From Micropterix aruncella (taxonomy: Eukaryota; Arthropoda; Insecta; Lepidoptera; Micropterigidae), in NCBI GenBank assembly GCA_944548615.1, contig OX155963.1:15218442-15282441 (forward strand): DNA of 64,000 nucleotides, in the 5' to 3' direction. A model generated the notes under the pieces. It searched no databases, was not told the DNA's origin, and saw only the letters and a list, made by a program, of their open reading frames with translations. Below are positions 21,561-32,044 of the stretch, one piece after another (positions within the stretch are counted from its first letter, which is position 1; every line of letters starts with the position of its first letter). The translations under genes were made by a program, and so were the position numbers.

Positions 21561-21985
21561 ACGTCCTTTACGCTGTTAAACAGTTTCAATCCCAATGCAG
21601 CCGGATAATCAGTGGGTTTCAAATTGAATTGCAGCGGGTGGCTTCGCAGGAAACGCAGCTCATTCAGAGCTACTCTCCCGAAGTAATAATTGGCTTTGTT
21701 CGCGCTTAAACTGACGTGAGAGTTGCTATCCACAATAGGGTTGGGGAGCGTCGCTGGCGTCGCGACGCCGGCGTCGCGAGTCGTCGCCACTGCATTGCGA
21801 GTCAACTTGCCGCTGGAGCGTCGCACAATCGGCCATAGGCGGCTCGATACCCAGCCGAGCCAGCGCTGTAATAATTGTGTAAACTGCCTGGCGATGCGTG
21901 AATTGTCATGATAAAGAGCTAATTTATGAGAACTGTGCGTCGATGACAGATGAAATTTTACGATGAATAATACAATACAATACAA
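21521..21985 (-). CDS. Unidentified 154-aa ORF
   Basis: The longest frame in this GC-rich patch. Its sequence is neither low-complexity nor obviously R-derived (for example KPTDYPAALGLKLFNSVKDV near the C-terminus). It has a hydrophobic start, a basic segment (RLWPIVRRSSGKLTRN) and an Ala/Thr/Gly-rich stretch encoded by tandem GTCGCGACGCCGGCGTCGCG-like DNA. I do not recognise it. The last residues fall in the hairpin arm, which suggests it is part of a mobile element or a chance frame in GC-rich DNA. No splice sites or poly-A signal support a host gene. Confidence 0.25.
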   Translation of the reverse strand: MYCIVLFIVKFHLSSTHSSHKLALYHDNSRIARQFTQLLQRWLGWVSSRLWPIVRRSSGKLTRNAVATTRDAGVATPATLPNPIVDSNSHVSLSANKANYYFGRVALNELRFLRSHPLQFNLKPTDYPAALGLKLFNSVKDVADFCLAVSYMGN

Positions 21986-22803
21986 TGTATTCTACTCCAG
22001 CACGTACGCAATCCTACACTTGGATGCATCATTGCGTCTAATATTCTCAGTAATCAACCTAACTATCGTGATTGTTGTGACTATATGAATGAATATAAGT
22101 AATTTATAATCGATATGAGAACCATCAATATTTATTACACGATGGCCAACAAAAAAAGGAGTGTAATGTTTTCAGAGTTCATCTGTGTACGTTTTCGGTT
22201 TCTTTATTCCACCATAACTCTAAACGCTTGGACTGATTTAGAACTGTTTAGTATTTATTGTTAAAACTGTTATATCATCCCAAATGTCGTAAAGTACCTT
22301 AATAGACCAAATATTAAGTAAGTAGTTATTTAAATGTCCAAATGTCAATAAATTACCATAAATATATCGTGTTTGGTGGCAAATGAAAGGTGTGATTGAT
22401 TACATTCCACAAATGTACATTTATATATGTGTATGAAAACCAAACCACAAATACTTCCCGAAAAAACGTAAAAATAATTAAAAATAAAAAGGTCACTTTC
22501 TGCAAGTCGTGTTTTTTTAATTCTTTTTAATACAATATTTTTATTGGATAATAATGTAACAATGAAAATTACTGATTATATAGAGAAGAAAAATGTCTGT
22601 AACCGTAATTATCCTAGTAATAAAGTGATAGTAGTGAAAATAGATAATCGTATACAAATCGTATACAAAATTTAAATTATATGTCGAATCCAGAACTATA
22701 GCCTCCGACAATAAAATATTAAACTACTTTCTTTGGCAAATATCCACTATCAGCATATTTTTCTTTATTTTAAAGCATTAGACTCTTAGAATATGGATTT
22801 AAC
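21986..22803. other. AT-rich DNA, no gene seen
   Basis: No coding signal and no repeat partner noted. Confidence 0.5.
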
Positions 22804-22820
22804 ATTATCCAAATATCTTA

Positions 22821-23452
22821 GTAGTAGTAGTAGTAGTAGATGGAGTGGGGGGCTTGTTTCCAGCCCTTGATGTCACCTAGATCTGTAAGGTCTTTTGTAA
22901 CTACCCACTGTGTGGTTAGGTCAATTGTCAGCTAGTAGCCCGGTACTTCTTACCAGACTAAGTAGGTCACTGACCTTCAAGTTGGGCAGATCGCTGGGTT
23001 CGAGAAAGGCTCGTCCCAGTAAACTGTGTCTTTTGGCGGCGAGCCCTGGACAGCGGCCAACAATGTGTATGCTGTCTTCAGGTTCCTCGCCACATATTCG
23101 GCAATCCTTGCTCTCAGTCAAGTCAAGGTTGAATAGATGAGCTCTAAGGGTCGTATGTCCGGTGAGGAGACCGATAGTGGTTCTAAGGTTCTTCTTGCTC
23201 ATGTCAAGTAGGGCCTTGGTTTTCTTCTGTAGTGGTTGCTCCATCATGGCTTTTGCCTGGCGACATCCCTGACTCTGTTTCCAGGAAGCCCGATGTTCCT
23301 GCTCCAAGCAGTCCCTGATGATTTTCTTACCTGTAGCGAAGGGGACCCCTACAGCTGGCTCCACTGGGCAATCCAGTGTACCCAGTTTTGCCAGTCTATC
23401 GGCCTCTTCGTTTCCGGGTATGCCTTGGTGACCCGGTATCCATATTAGGGTG
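22821..23452 (-). mobile_element. 5'-truncated LINE insertion with 17-bp TSD
   Basis: The insertion is bounded by identical 17-bp direct repeats ATTATCCAAATATCTTA at 22804-22820 and 23453-23469. Its 3' end (left on the plus strand) is a trinucleotide tail, (CTA)n on the minus strand, 22821-22839. Its 5' end breaks inside the RNase H domain. A variable-length perfect target duplication, a 3' simple-repeat tail and 5' truncation are the hallmarks of target-primed reverse transcription. Confidence 0.9.
22921..23450 (-). pseudogene. RNase H and C-terminal part of LINE ORF2
   Basis: The open frame begins at the truncation point with ITLIWIPGHQGIPGNEEADR, the RNase H signature including the last catalytic Asp (NEEAD), then LAKLGTLDCPVEP. 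It continues into the C-terminal zinc-finger-like segment (CRICGEEPEDSIHIVGRC, a CCHC arrangement) and stops at 22921. RNase H followed by such a finger occurs in I, R1 and LOA-type LINEs. Absence of stops or frameshifts over about 175 codons, with a perfect TSD, indicates a young insertion. It cannot be autonomous: RT and endonuclease are missing. Confidence 0.9.
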
Positions 23453-23567
23453 ATTATCCAAATATCTTACGTTATATACTAAATTTTTGACTAAGCTATG
23501 AACTATTATTTTTTTAATTAGTTTTCTTTAAAACCTGATAGGAAATGGATCTTGTTAAACAGACGCT

Positions 23568-23875
23568 TTAGTAGGGGAAACTGTTGTGGATCTTGCTAAG
23601 CCGGTGTCGATTAAGGTTTAGGTCAAATGTATTACTAGTATTGTGTTGATGGAACTCACTATTCGCCGGAACCGAGGATATATGTTTACGAGCGAACATA
23701 ATATTTTGGTGGATGTAGTACGAGTACATCGTCATGATTCCCGACTCCATAAAAAACAGCTCACAAGAAGTTATTAAAGAAGCTCTAAATATGTCGCGCA
23801 CTACTTGAAGGGCGGCTTTGATAGAACGGTATTGAGTAAGCTCTGAAATATCCACATCATGCTCTGAAATATAGG
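23568..23875 (-). pseudogene. LINE reverse transcriptase C-terminal fragment
   Basis: A frame of about 100 aa carrying IFRASLITSCELFF, MESGIMTMYSYYIHQNIMF, ARKHI and HNTSNTFDLNLNRHRLSK. This corresponds to the region after the RT thumb in jockey/CR1-like LINEs (LF..L.ILT..SLYI......VKK......HNTR......HRL.K). It stops early after HNSFPY, where family members continue with a G-x-K-x-Y-N-K-L-P-like segment. A splice-acceptor-like TTCCTATATTTCAG precedes it, but the retroelement match makes a host exon unnecessary. Separate from the insertion at 22821-23452: no shared boundary. Confidence 0.6.
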
Positions 23876-24314
23876 AATGCTAAACTAATCTAATAAATGA
23901 CCAAATATAATAATATTTACAAATTAAGTACGTACAGTTTAACCCGTCTTAGTTCACTGTATTTAATTAAAACGAAAATAAACATTTTTATTTTATTCGT
24001 CGCATTAACTATCAATTACCGAGCTCGTAAAAGTTACGCCAAGTATTCAAACGTACTTCACAGCACTTAACTAGAGCCGCATATAACATAACGAAGTTTC
24101 AAAAATACATTGGGAGTCGGTGAAACCAATATCGGCGCACAGAGCTGCGCCTGCTCGTATTATTTATTTAATAACCTCCCCATTGCAGCAGCGCATGCCG
24201 ATGGAGAAGCAATCGGCAGCATTGTAAGAAAAAGCCATAGACGAGCTTCCATTTTTTTTTATTTATTACAGAACAAATACCGATCTTACTGAATATTGAA
24301 TTCCTAAAAACTGT
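23876..24314. other. Intergenic, no clear gene
   Basis: Contains a 30-codon minus-strand ORF (24160-24252) with a signal-peptide-like start (see findings). Otherwise nothing recognised. Confidence 0.4.
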
Positions 24315-24868
24315 CCCCAAACTGGGAACGACCATATTTGATGAACTTTTGTTTCATGATTTTTTTGTAAAATATAAAAATTTATTTTTAAAAAATCTAT
24401 GCAAATCCCTAGACAAGGAAACAATTTATAAATTAGACTCAAAAAAGGTGCTCATTACCCTTGGACATTCAGACTTTAATCTGGTTTCGAAAACTTTCAT
24501 GCGCGATTACTCCTACAATATTGGAGTGTGTTTTATTTTAATTTAATTATATTAACTGGTTGATTCTCTAGCGTCGCGCTTTTTATTGAGGCCCTAAATT
24601 AATTACAAATAATTAAGAAGTGAGATCGCTCTGAGAGTTATGCCATATATGCTTTACTATTAACACTCTTATACCACCACTGCGAAAAGACAGTCTTACT
24701 GTGACAGCTCTGTGATCGAACGTTTAGTGTCCGCCCGATCGCCGGCGCGTACGCAGATGATATCTGTGCCTGGAGCTTCATCAGCGCCGAATTTTTATTG
24801 GCCAAACCCTACAAAAGTGACCCCACCTATTTTTTCGCGGGTTCGCCCATTTCTGATATTATTGTCAG
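24315..24868. repeat. Dispersed ~560-bp repeat Y, copy 2
   Basis: Collinear with 17370-17935. Keeps a 65-aa plus-strand frame (24349-24546) whose counterpart in copy 1 is broken by stops, so coding function is doubtful. Confidence 0.65.
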
Positions 24869-24885
24869 GTAGTAGGTCGCCCTGG

Positions 24886-24916
24886 CTTTGAATGATAATA
24901 AATTTATCATTCAAAG
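24886..24916. repeat. Perfect 13-bp hairpin
   Basis: CTTTGAATGATAA and its complement around a five-base loop, 17 bp beyond repeat Y copy 2. The equivalent place after copy 1 has no such hairpin. Confidence 0.8.
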
Positions 24917-25330
24917 TCAATATTATCGTTGGAGCTAGCTTCCCAGAAAAATAGGAGGTTCTTCTTAAGTCCAATTTTAAAATGTACTGCATTCAGTAAA
25001 ATGGCTCTGTATCCATAAAAGCTTATCTTCTATTTTCTTTTCAATGCCCGTCGTGCAGGTGGAGCGAGGGTGAAAGAATGAGGGCTGGCTGGAAGGCGCA
25101 GTGAAATAATCGCCCCGGCTAAAACGAAGACACATCCGAAACGGGCGAGTCACGATATGCCATTTAACGTTTAAATTAATGTGTTGTGGGCTGTGTTCAC
25201 GTTCTCGCCAGTTTTTTTTCGATTTCCCTAAACGGTACTAACACCTTCGAAGTATTGGTACATACATACTATGGATGTTACTCAGCACTGTTAACGTATT
25301 TCTTCTACTTTCATTATTGGAGTTTTCTCC
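24917..25330. other. Intergenic, no gene seen
   Basis: Mixed composition with no coding signal. Confidence 0.5.
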
Positions 25331-25334
25331 TTAA

Positions 25335-25606
25335 CCCTTCAGGCCTCGGCCCCTCAGCCGATTGACAAGTTGATGTCCCAAAAAAAATGAGTAAATATTA
25401 GTAAAAAAAATGAATTATGACACTATCTCACCAAAACATTAATTACTGCCAAACCACTGTATCCATAAATAAAATAAAACATATAAACATAATAAAACAT
25501 AATAAAACATAATAAAATAAAACAAATGAAATTAAAATAAAATTAAAACGGGGCTGTCACGCTGAATCGTGTTTTGGCCGATATCGGCCAATCGGGGCTC
25601 TAGGGG
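25335..25606. mobile_element. piggyBac-type MITE, copy 3
   Basis: TTAA at 25331-25334 and 25607-25610. Starts CCCTTCAGGCCTCGGCCCC and ends CGGGGCTCTAGGGG, imperfect inverted termini. Just inside the right end is a second palindrome, GGCCGATATCGGCC. The centre holds an AAAACATAAT-type tandem tract (about 25467-25525). No transposase. Confidence 0.65.
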
Positions 25607-25610
25607 TTAA

Positions 25611-25925
25611 GAATCAATTTTATTTAAAGCTCCCGGTAGGCCCATTTGATAGGTAGTAAAATCTATACTTTGAGACAGAATTTAGACAAGCCCCTTATCA
25701 GTAACGGCTTTTCAAGTAGTATCAAACCACAATAGTGTTCTGCTTCAATAAATCACTCCTCCACTAGCTAGGTTTTACATTTCTTTAATCTTGTCTCATT
25801 ATAATTAATCTTCATTTACTATGAGGGTAGAGTAGTAATTTCCGGTTTTACCAGTTTATTATTTAAGAATTGATTTTATTTAGAACCTCCGGTACGATAA
25901 TTTAATGGGTAGTAAAATCTAACGT
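25611..25925. repeat. Direct-repeat pair ~60 bp, 250 bp apart
   Basis: AAGAATCAATTTTATTTA ... TAGGTAGTAAAATCTA at 25609-25665 recurs as AAGAATTGATTTTATTTA ... TGGGTAGTAAAATCTA at 25866-25920. This could be a tandem duplication or a repeat remnant. The TTAA MITE inserted at the left edge of the first copy. Confidence 0.6.
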
Positions 25926-26019
25926 TAACAAAAAGCGTCATGTTTTTATAAATGAAATAATATTAGCGCCATCTAAGCACAATATTTATAAATTAAATGA
26001 ATTTTTGTAACAGTAATAT

Positions 26020-26080
26020 ACTTTCAATCAATCAATCATTCAATCAATCAAGCAAACAATCAATCAAACAAGCATGCAAA
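26020..26080. repeat. (CAAT)n-like microsatellite
   Basis: Degenerate CAAT/CAAA/CAAG tetranucleotides. Confidence 0.8.
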
Positions 26081-26539
26081 TTTATATGAATAAAAGTATA
26101 TACTTGCTTTCAGCTTTATAAGAGATGCGTTTATTTACCCCCTTCGCCTATTGTATATTCAATAATAATCTCGCTCCAGTCGCACGTCGCAGTTAACACG
26201 TACATTTTTTTTGTTTACGTATCGATGCTTTATGCGATAAATTGGAAAGAGCGTGCTACGCACTCTATCGCTTAACTGCATTTCTGGATTTACCTGCCCT
26301 TTGCATGTATTACTTTGCATATGTTCATTCGCTGTTAACTTAAGAGGAGTTATAAGGGCATGCAATCGATAGGCAGAGATCCGTCATTATGTAGGGGTGC
26401 CATCCGCACAATAGCGTGTGTGCCGCTTGATACGCCTGCAAGGCCTGGTTTTAGAGATCTGTGCATTACGACGCTGCCAGCCATCTATATAAAGAAAGTA
26501 ACGCTGTAGGTTTGCAGAAATCTAGCCGATTTTGAAATG

Positions 26540-26760
26540 AATAAAGCATAACTCACAGATAAAGCGTTTTACTCACCAGAGGAATATTTCTCGTACGCTT
26601 ACTATAAATCAATAGTGTTGATGCTTTTCTTTGTATTGTGTTTAATTATCTCTTTGTATTTCTTTGTATTTTCTCTTTTGTATTCTCTCGCGTTTTCTTT
26701 CCTTTTTAATTATATTTTTTTATGTATCTTAATATTTTCTAACGTTTTTAAGTTGTATTT
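26540..26760 (+). repeat. Interspersed repeat, pairs with 7740-8055
   Basis: CTCACAGATAAAGCGTTTT, ACTCACCAGAGGAATATTTC and a following TTCTTTGTATT-rich tract match the minus strand of 7740-8055. Confidence 0.55.
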
Positions 26761-26960
26761 AAGATAGAGAAATTATTTGTTAAACTATGTAATGACTTCT
26801 ATAACATAATGCTAATAAAATGAAAATGAAAACAAGTAAATATATTAAAAAGAATAAAAAACACTTCTGCCATTAAAGCAAGTGAACTATTTTATTTATA
26901 ATTATCTTTATTACGGGTTTTTATGAAATATTTGTGCTTTATGTATGTATCCATATGCGG

Positions 26961-27014
26961 GAGTACATTCCAAACATATGCATAGAGATGTATGCATATG
27001 TTTGGAATGTACTC
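26961..27014. repeat. Perfect 24-bp hairpin
   Basis: Left arm GAGTACATTCCAAACATATG-CATA and its exact complement, separated by GAGATG. It ends 15 bp before the fold-back element at 27030. Confidence 0.9.
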
Positions 27015-27029
27015 AATCAGAACTTTCAC

Positions 27030-28042
27030 TCCTATGCGATAGTTGATAGTTTAAATAACCGAATAAATTCGTTAAATACTCGTATGGTGTAGTATATTTT
27101 TTTTAATACAATTCAAATACTCGTATGAAATGGGTATTTTGCAAATGTTAGATTGCTCAAGGGTTTAAAGGAAATCTAACACTCTAATACCTAATATATT
27201 TTCCGTTTTATACGTCGTTTCTTTGTGGCAAATCGTCTATGTGGCAAATCATCCGTGACTATCGAATGTCGGCAAATTATTTACTTCATATTTGGACAGT
27301 TAATATAATCCATGACACTCGAGATGACATAACGATTCTAGCAATATCACCGACGTCTAAATCGGTTCAAGCTTTTATAAGTAATGGTGGAATAAAGACA
27401 CGGAAAACATACATAGATGAATCTTGAACACATTAAAATCCTTTTTTTGGGCGGTCGTGTAAAAAGAATGTGAATATTACTTTTCCTTGTCGCTGTGAGA
27501 CCTTTATTTAATTGCTAACAGAAATACATAATCATATAGCCCAGTAAAAACAGGGAAAATGTCGATAAAATAGGACTTTTTTATGACAACGAACCTTTAA
27601 TAATCGTTAGGAGGACGACCGTACGTAAGAATGTCATATCGTCAATTTTTTTCACTATGAATATAATTAAATTGTGACAGTAAAATTTGACTGACTGGCC
27701 ACTGCTCGCGTTTATTCTTCACCGGTCCCATTATTTATTAACCAACCACACGTCTATCTAAACGTCATTGGAAATAGCCTCAAATTGGACTATAATTTGC
27801 CGACATTCAATAGTCACGGATGATTTGCCACATAGACGATTTTCCACAAAGAAGCGACGTATAAAACGGAAAAAATATTAGGTATTAGAGTGTTAGATTT
27901 CCTTTAAACCCTTGAGCAATCTAACATTTGCAAAATACCCATTCCATACGAGTATTTGAATTGTATTAAAAATAAAATACTACACCATACGAGTATTTAA
28001 CGAATTTATTCGGTTATTTAAACTATCAACTATCGCATAGGA
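27030..28042. mobile_element. Fold-back element with ~250-bp inverted arms
   Basis: 27030-27280 is repeated in inverted form at 27792-28042, from TCCTATGCGATAGTTGATAG to AATGTCGGCAAATTAT, with only scattered differences. The 511-bp centre has no transposase. Part of it (27355-27465: CTAAATCGGTTCAA, ATTAAAATCCTTTTT, GGTCGTGTAAA) matches the 3' end of the repeat at 35271-35835, so the centre contains an older inserted repeat. The 62-aa frame across the left junction is not a gene. Confidence 0.75.
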
Positions 28043-29054
28043 ATTGAAATTTGGTAGTAGTTTGATAGTTTATTTAAATGTGAGTTATTATTATTATTTT
28101 ATTTTATTAAAAACATAAAAATAATAAAATATATACATAATATCTATCGATAGCAAAGTGTTTTAAATTATTTGCAATATATTAATAATGAATACAATAA
28201 ATGCTACATAATACAAATAAAATGGAAAAGAATTTTAAATTTAGAAGAAAGTTCGATATGTGTCTGTATTTGGGTCTTGGTTGATGGTGTGAATGGTGTG
28301 TATGTGTATGAATTGTGTGGGTGTATTTCTGTAGAACATATATGCATGTAAATGCATGAAGAAATGCGGGATAAAACTTAATTTAATCTGATCCCCAGCT
28401 ATTTACCTATGTACCTCCTTAACAAAGGACCGATTACTTTATTTAGCTCTTTAGACACTCGTGGTTAATTATGTAATTTGGTTAAACCCTACATTTTATG
28501 CATGCATAGTACGCGGCAGTTACGTATTGGTACCATAATTTCTGTTGCACCTCGGTACGTAACAAGTAAATGTGGTAAATTAAAAATAATGTATTTAAAT
28601 GGCAAACATTATTAAAACTATTTGTATTGGGTACAGTTTTTAAAATTAAATCATCTAGTATTCTATATAATGTGGTTATTTAATACTGATCGATGGATTT
28701 CTTTCATAAACGTTCACATCTACTACAATAGTTTTAACTTTTTTTTATTTTCTTATTCAGAAAAAAATACATTTTATACATTAAAATCTCGCCAAACTGG
28801 TACACAGTTTGTTAACGAGACAAACTCTTATTTTTCTAGTCTTACACGTCCAATTTTGTCATACAAAAAGTGATACAAAACAACACATACAAAAAACTAT
28901 TTGTGATACAAAAAACTGCCTCTGATAGTTGCGAATATTTTTGAATATTCAATTTTATTTAAATTTCAATAAGGATACATTTTTCAAGGGTACATATCAA
29001 TTGCTTACAGCGGAAACTATGAACCGAAATGAAAAGATGTCACAAACAGAAATG
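28043..29054. other. AT-rich DNA, no gene seen
   Basis: Contains a GT-rich stretch (28255-28325). The last 60 bp resemble the start of repeat X. No coding signal. Confidence 0.5.
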
Positions 29055-29109
29055 AAAAGATGTTTTGGAATAAAAATTGGTTGTTTCACCTTAAGACATT
29101 CCCGGTAAG

Positions 29110-29270
29110 TAGACAGCCCTGCCCCTCTCCCCCTTCTCTCCCCTTCTCGCCCCATATCCCGCTCGCCAGTCCCCTTCCCCCTCCCGCAGCCCCAACCCCC
29201 TTCGCCAACCTACAACCCTCAACCCTCTCCTTCCGCGCGTCAATCCCCCTTCCCTCCCCCAGTAGTATTT
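29110..29270. repeat. C-rich, G-poor tract
   Basis: Long runs of CCCC and CCCTTCC with almost no G on this strand. The proline-rich 85-aa frame over it is compositional. Confidence 0.8.
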
Positions 29271-29384
29271 TAGTAGTATATCCGTATTATATTTTTTATA
29301 TTTCTAATATGACGTAATATTTTCTTAAATATGATAAAGTTTCTTAAAAGTTTTGTTGTCGCTTGTATATAAGAGGATCCAAAC

Positions 29385-29560
29385 AATTCTTTTTCTCATG
29401 TCCAATATTTTGAGATTGAACTATGACTAGCGCGCCCCCTGGTGGACCTATTTCAAACACAACTCTTGTCATGACCTAATGATGGTTGCATGCCAAGTTT
29501 CATCTCAATCCGATGAAGCGTTTGGGTGATATCGTGAAGAAATGCACACACACACACACA
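29385..29560 (+). repeat. Interspersed repeat X, copy 2
   Basis: TCCAATATTTTGAGATTGAA, ATGACTAGCGCGCCCCC, TTGTCATGACCTAATGATG, CATGCCAAGTTTCA, TCAATCCGATGAAGCGTTTG. It ends in the CA microsatellite. Confidence 0.65.
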
Positions 29561-29590
29561 CACACACACACCCTCACACACACACAGAGA
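29545..29590. repeat. (CA)n microsatellite
   Basis: CA dinucleotides interrupted once by CCCT, then a short GA run. It sits at the end of repeat X copy 2. Other X copies carry ACACA/ACAGACAGAC at the same place, so it probably grew from the element's tail. Confidence 0.9.
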
Positions 29591-30667
29591 GAGAAGCGCG
29601 TTCACAATATTCCTCTGCCGGGAAAGTAAAAGAAGAAAAAGAATAAGAAACAGCCGTATCAGGAACATAAAAGTACACGAGGTCATTCATCGCACTGCCG
29701 AAATAATATTGTAACTATATTCTTCAAAGAGGATGTAATCACTCTTTTTTACCCTAAGTCACGCTATTAATGTAAGTACTAATCAAGGTGTGTGGCACCT
29801 ATAATTATTATGTATGACGTCGTAGATTTATACAACCTACAAGTAAACGTGATTTGGGTTTATAGGACGCTACGTAATTACAGGATTCCTGAAAATAATG
29901 ATGAATATACGAAAGTTAAAACTTACTTAGGGGAAGTTATAAAAGTGTGTGATTAGATTTAGTGATTTCCCGCGCGCTGCTAATATGCGCGGTTAAAGTT
30001 ACGTTATTACGTATTTTACGATGTTATTAAATACTGCAAAATTTCTTTTGGTTTTACTGCATGTCACTATAATGTAATGTCAATGCTACTATAATTAGTA
30101 ATTTTACATCACTGTCTTACAACCAAACGTGTACTTATATGTAAATTGCGAACTATTCCACATTAAAATCTGTATGGGAATCGTGGGCAAATAGACTAAG
30201 TTTATTATGTATTTTTATTATAATATTTTTTTTAATCGTTTGGCGAGCTGTTGTTGCGGTAAAATTCGCAAAGAGCTCTACATAGCTCTACATAATCTGA
30301 GAGAAATGTGTTAATGGCGCGGGTCACAAGGAGTAGCGACCGGGGCAAATTCCGTCGGTCGTTAGCGATATTGATCAGTGCCTGGCGGTGTGCCGCGCAA
30401 TTTAAATCTTCCGCAAAGCAGGATATATGAGGACGTGTGAATTGCAAGACTTTTGGGGTCTCGGAAGGCCGCCGTGCCTAAAAACACCCTCATCTATTTT
30501 GGTTAGTAACATGCTAAGCAAACGGCCCGCAATCATTAGTTAGCGCGAGTTATACAGAGCGCTGCCAGCCGGAGAGAGCCGCCGCCACGCCGATGAAGTC
30601 GAAATTGCAGAATGTGGGCGTTTACGTCTGAAAGCTAACAGGTAGGTAAAGTATAAGAAACCTGTAC
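29591..30667. other. Intergenic, no gene seen
   Basis: AT-rich. GC content rises toward the R cluster (30230-30650) without a recognisable gene. Confidence 0.45.
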
Positions 30668-30682
30668 TGTTGATTCCTCGGT

Positions 30683-31334
30683 AAAAGAGCTAATGGGCCC
30701 TTGCTGAGTTGGCCACGAAGACCCATTCTGTTTCAGGGTCGGTCACACTCACGGGTCAACACCCATCCGATGGCCTCCACGCATGGACACTGGGTCAACC
30801 AGTCTCCCCTGGGAATCAATCATCTGGCGCTCCTGGACGGTCTGCGCACCGAGCGGCGCAAGCCAATCGATTGTGCTCTCCGACTAACAATCGGGGGAGT
30901 CTGGGAACTGTATTGCTTCCTATAGAGCGGGGGTAGTTGTCTACCTTACGGCGACTGCTCTTGAAATGACCATTGGCCATCCGATCCCGGTTCAGAGTCG
31001 GGCAAAGGACGCCTTGGTCCGCGAAAGATTCGGTGCACTCCGTTTCACCGCTTCGTAAGGGAGAGGACCGCGCAAGCGACCTAGAACTCGGAACCAATCG
31101 AGAGACCGGAGAAATCTGGTCACAATTGGAAGTGAGGGCGCGAGTATCTCGAGCCTGCCGGGTTTATTCCTGGCTAACTCGCGGTAAGGCGTTGGACTCT
31201 CACGGGTTGTAACGTAGCTGGAAGTAGAATTGTATTGTCCAAAGTCTTCTACGTTCACTGCAGGGCGACAGAACGACTAATCGTTAAAACGTCCTGTGGT
31301 GACGGGCTCGCCCGTTGTAGTCGACACCGCAAGA
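30683..31334 (-). mobile_element. R repeat subfamily A, full-length with 15-bp TSD
   Basis: The unit is flanked by the 15-bp direct repeat TGTTGATTCCTCGGT (30668-30682 and 31335-31349). Sense (minus) begins TCTTGCGGTGTCGACTAC and ends GGGCCCATTAGCTCTTTT. It contains every family landmark: GACGGGCTCGCCCGTTGTAG, TCGCGGTAAGGCGTTGG, GAGAGGACCGCGCAAGCGAC and ACCGTCCAGGAGCGCCAG (or complements). The right flank continues as a B-type R copy, so this unit inserted into the 3' end of another R. An antisense 79-codon frame (30973-31212) is shared with 33966-34205, but the differences between the two are amino-acid changing, which argues against selection. Confidence 0.8.
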
Positions 31335-31335
31335 T

Positions 31336-32044
31336 GTTGATTCCTCGGTGACGAACGGTTTCGTGCAGTTTGGGCCATAAGATCAATTGTGTTTTCGGGT
31401 CGCCAACTCACGATTCATCTCCTATTCAGTAGCCTCCTCGCGTGGAAGACTACCCCGGGTAGGACGTTCGCGTCTCAGGCCTCACGGCTGGTGAATCGGT
31501 TTCCCCTGGGGTATTGCCGCTCGGCGCTACTGGACGTTTGCACACCGTTTGGCGACGCCAATCAGATGTGCACTCTGACTAATTACTGAAGGAGTCTGGG
31601 GACTGTGGAAATATACTGTTTCCTAAGTAGCGGTGGTGGATGTAGACCTGTTGTCAACCATTTGTTGTCTTGAAATGGCCATTTGGCTACCTGATCATGA
31701 ATTCAGAGCAGAGCAAAAAATGCCATTGGCTCGCGATATATTCAAACTGAATATACGGCAGCCAGAGTTCTCGCAAGTGGCTTCGAACCCGTAACCAGTC
31801 GAGAGGTTGGAGGTATCATAATGGTTGATTCCAGTCGGAGATATCCTTCCAAAAATGGTAGACAAGGGGCCAGGCTGCCCGCTGGTTACCTTTCCGTGTC
31901 ATGTTGGCTTCGCTAGACAATAGATTTGTATTGTCTCTAAGTCATCTACGTTCACCTTACGGGAGATAGAACGATCACTTTCGTTAAAACTTTCTGAGGT
32001 GACGAGGTTGCCGGTTGTAGTTGACAACCCTAGTTGTATATTTA
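31336..32044 (-). mobile_element. R repeat subfamily B, host copy
   Basis: Starts with the B-type 3' part (TCGGTGACGAACGGTTTCGT) and runs antisense through GGCGCTACTGGACGTTTG, GTGGCTTCGAACCCGTAACC and GGAGATATCCTTCC to the 5' end (GGTTGTAGTTGACAAC). It has the GTTAATTCC/GGAGATATCC tract typical of B copies (also at 5470, 33530 and 45870). Followed by CCTAGTTGTAT, also found beyond the copies at 34795 and 53822. Confidence 0.75.

Noticed and set aside
23568..24252. Two-exon secreted gene joining the signal-peptide ORF to 23568-23875
   Set aside because: The donor phase and the possible acceptors do not give an open frame, and the second part matches LINE RT C-termini.
29060..29317. Proline-rich 85-aa ORF
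   Set aside because: It is encoded by a C-rich low-complexity tract joined to repeat X sequence.
30973..31212. 79-aa ORF conserved between two R copies (also 33966-34205)
   Set aside because: It is antisense to the proposed element RNA, broken in other copies, and the differences change amino acids. Shared DNA explains it.
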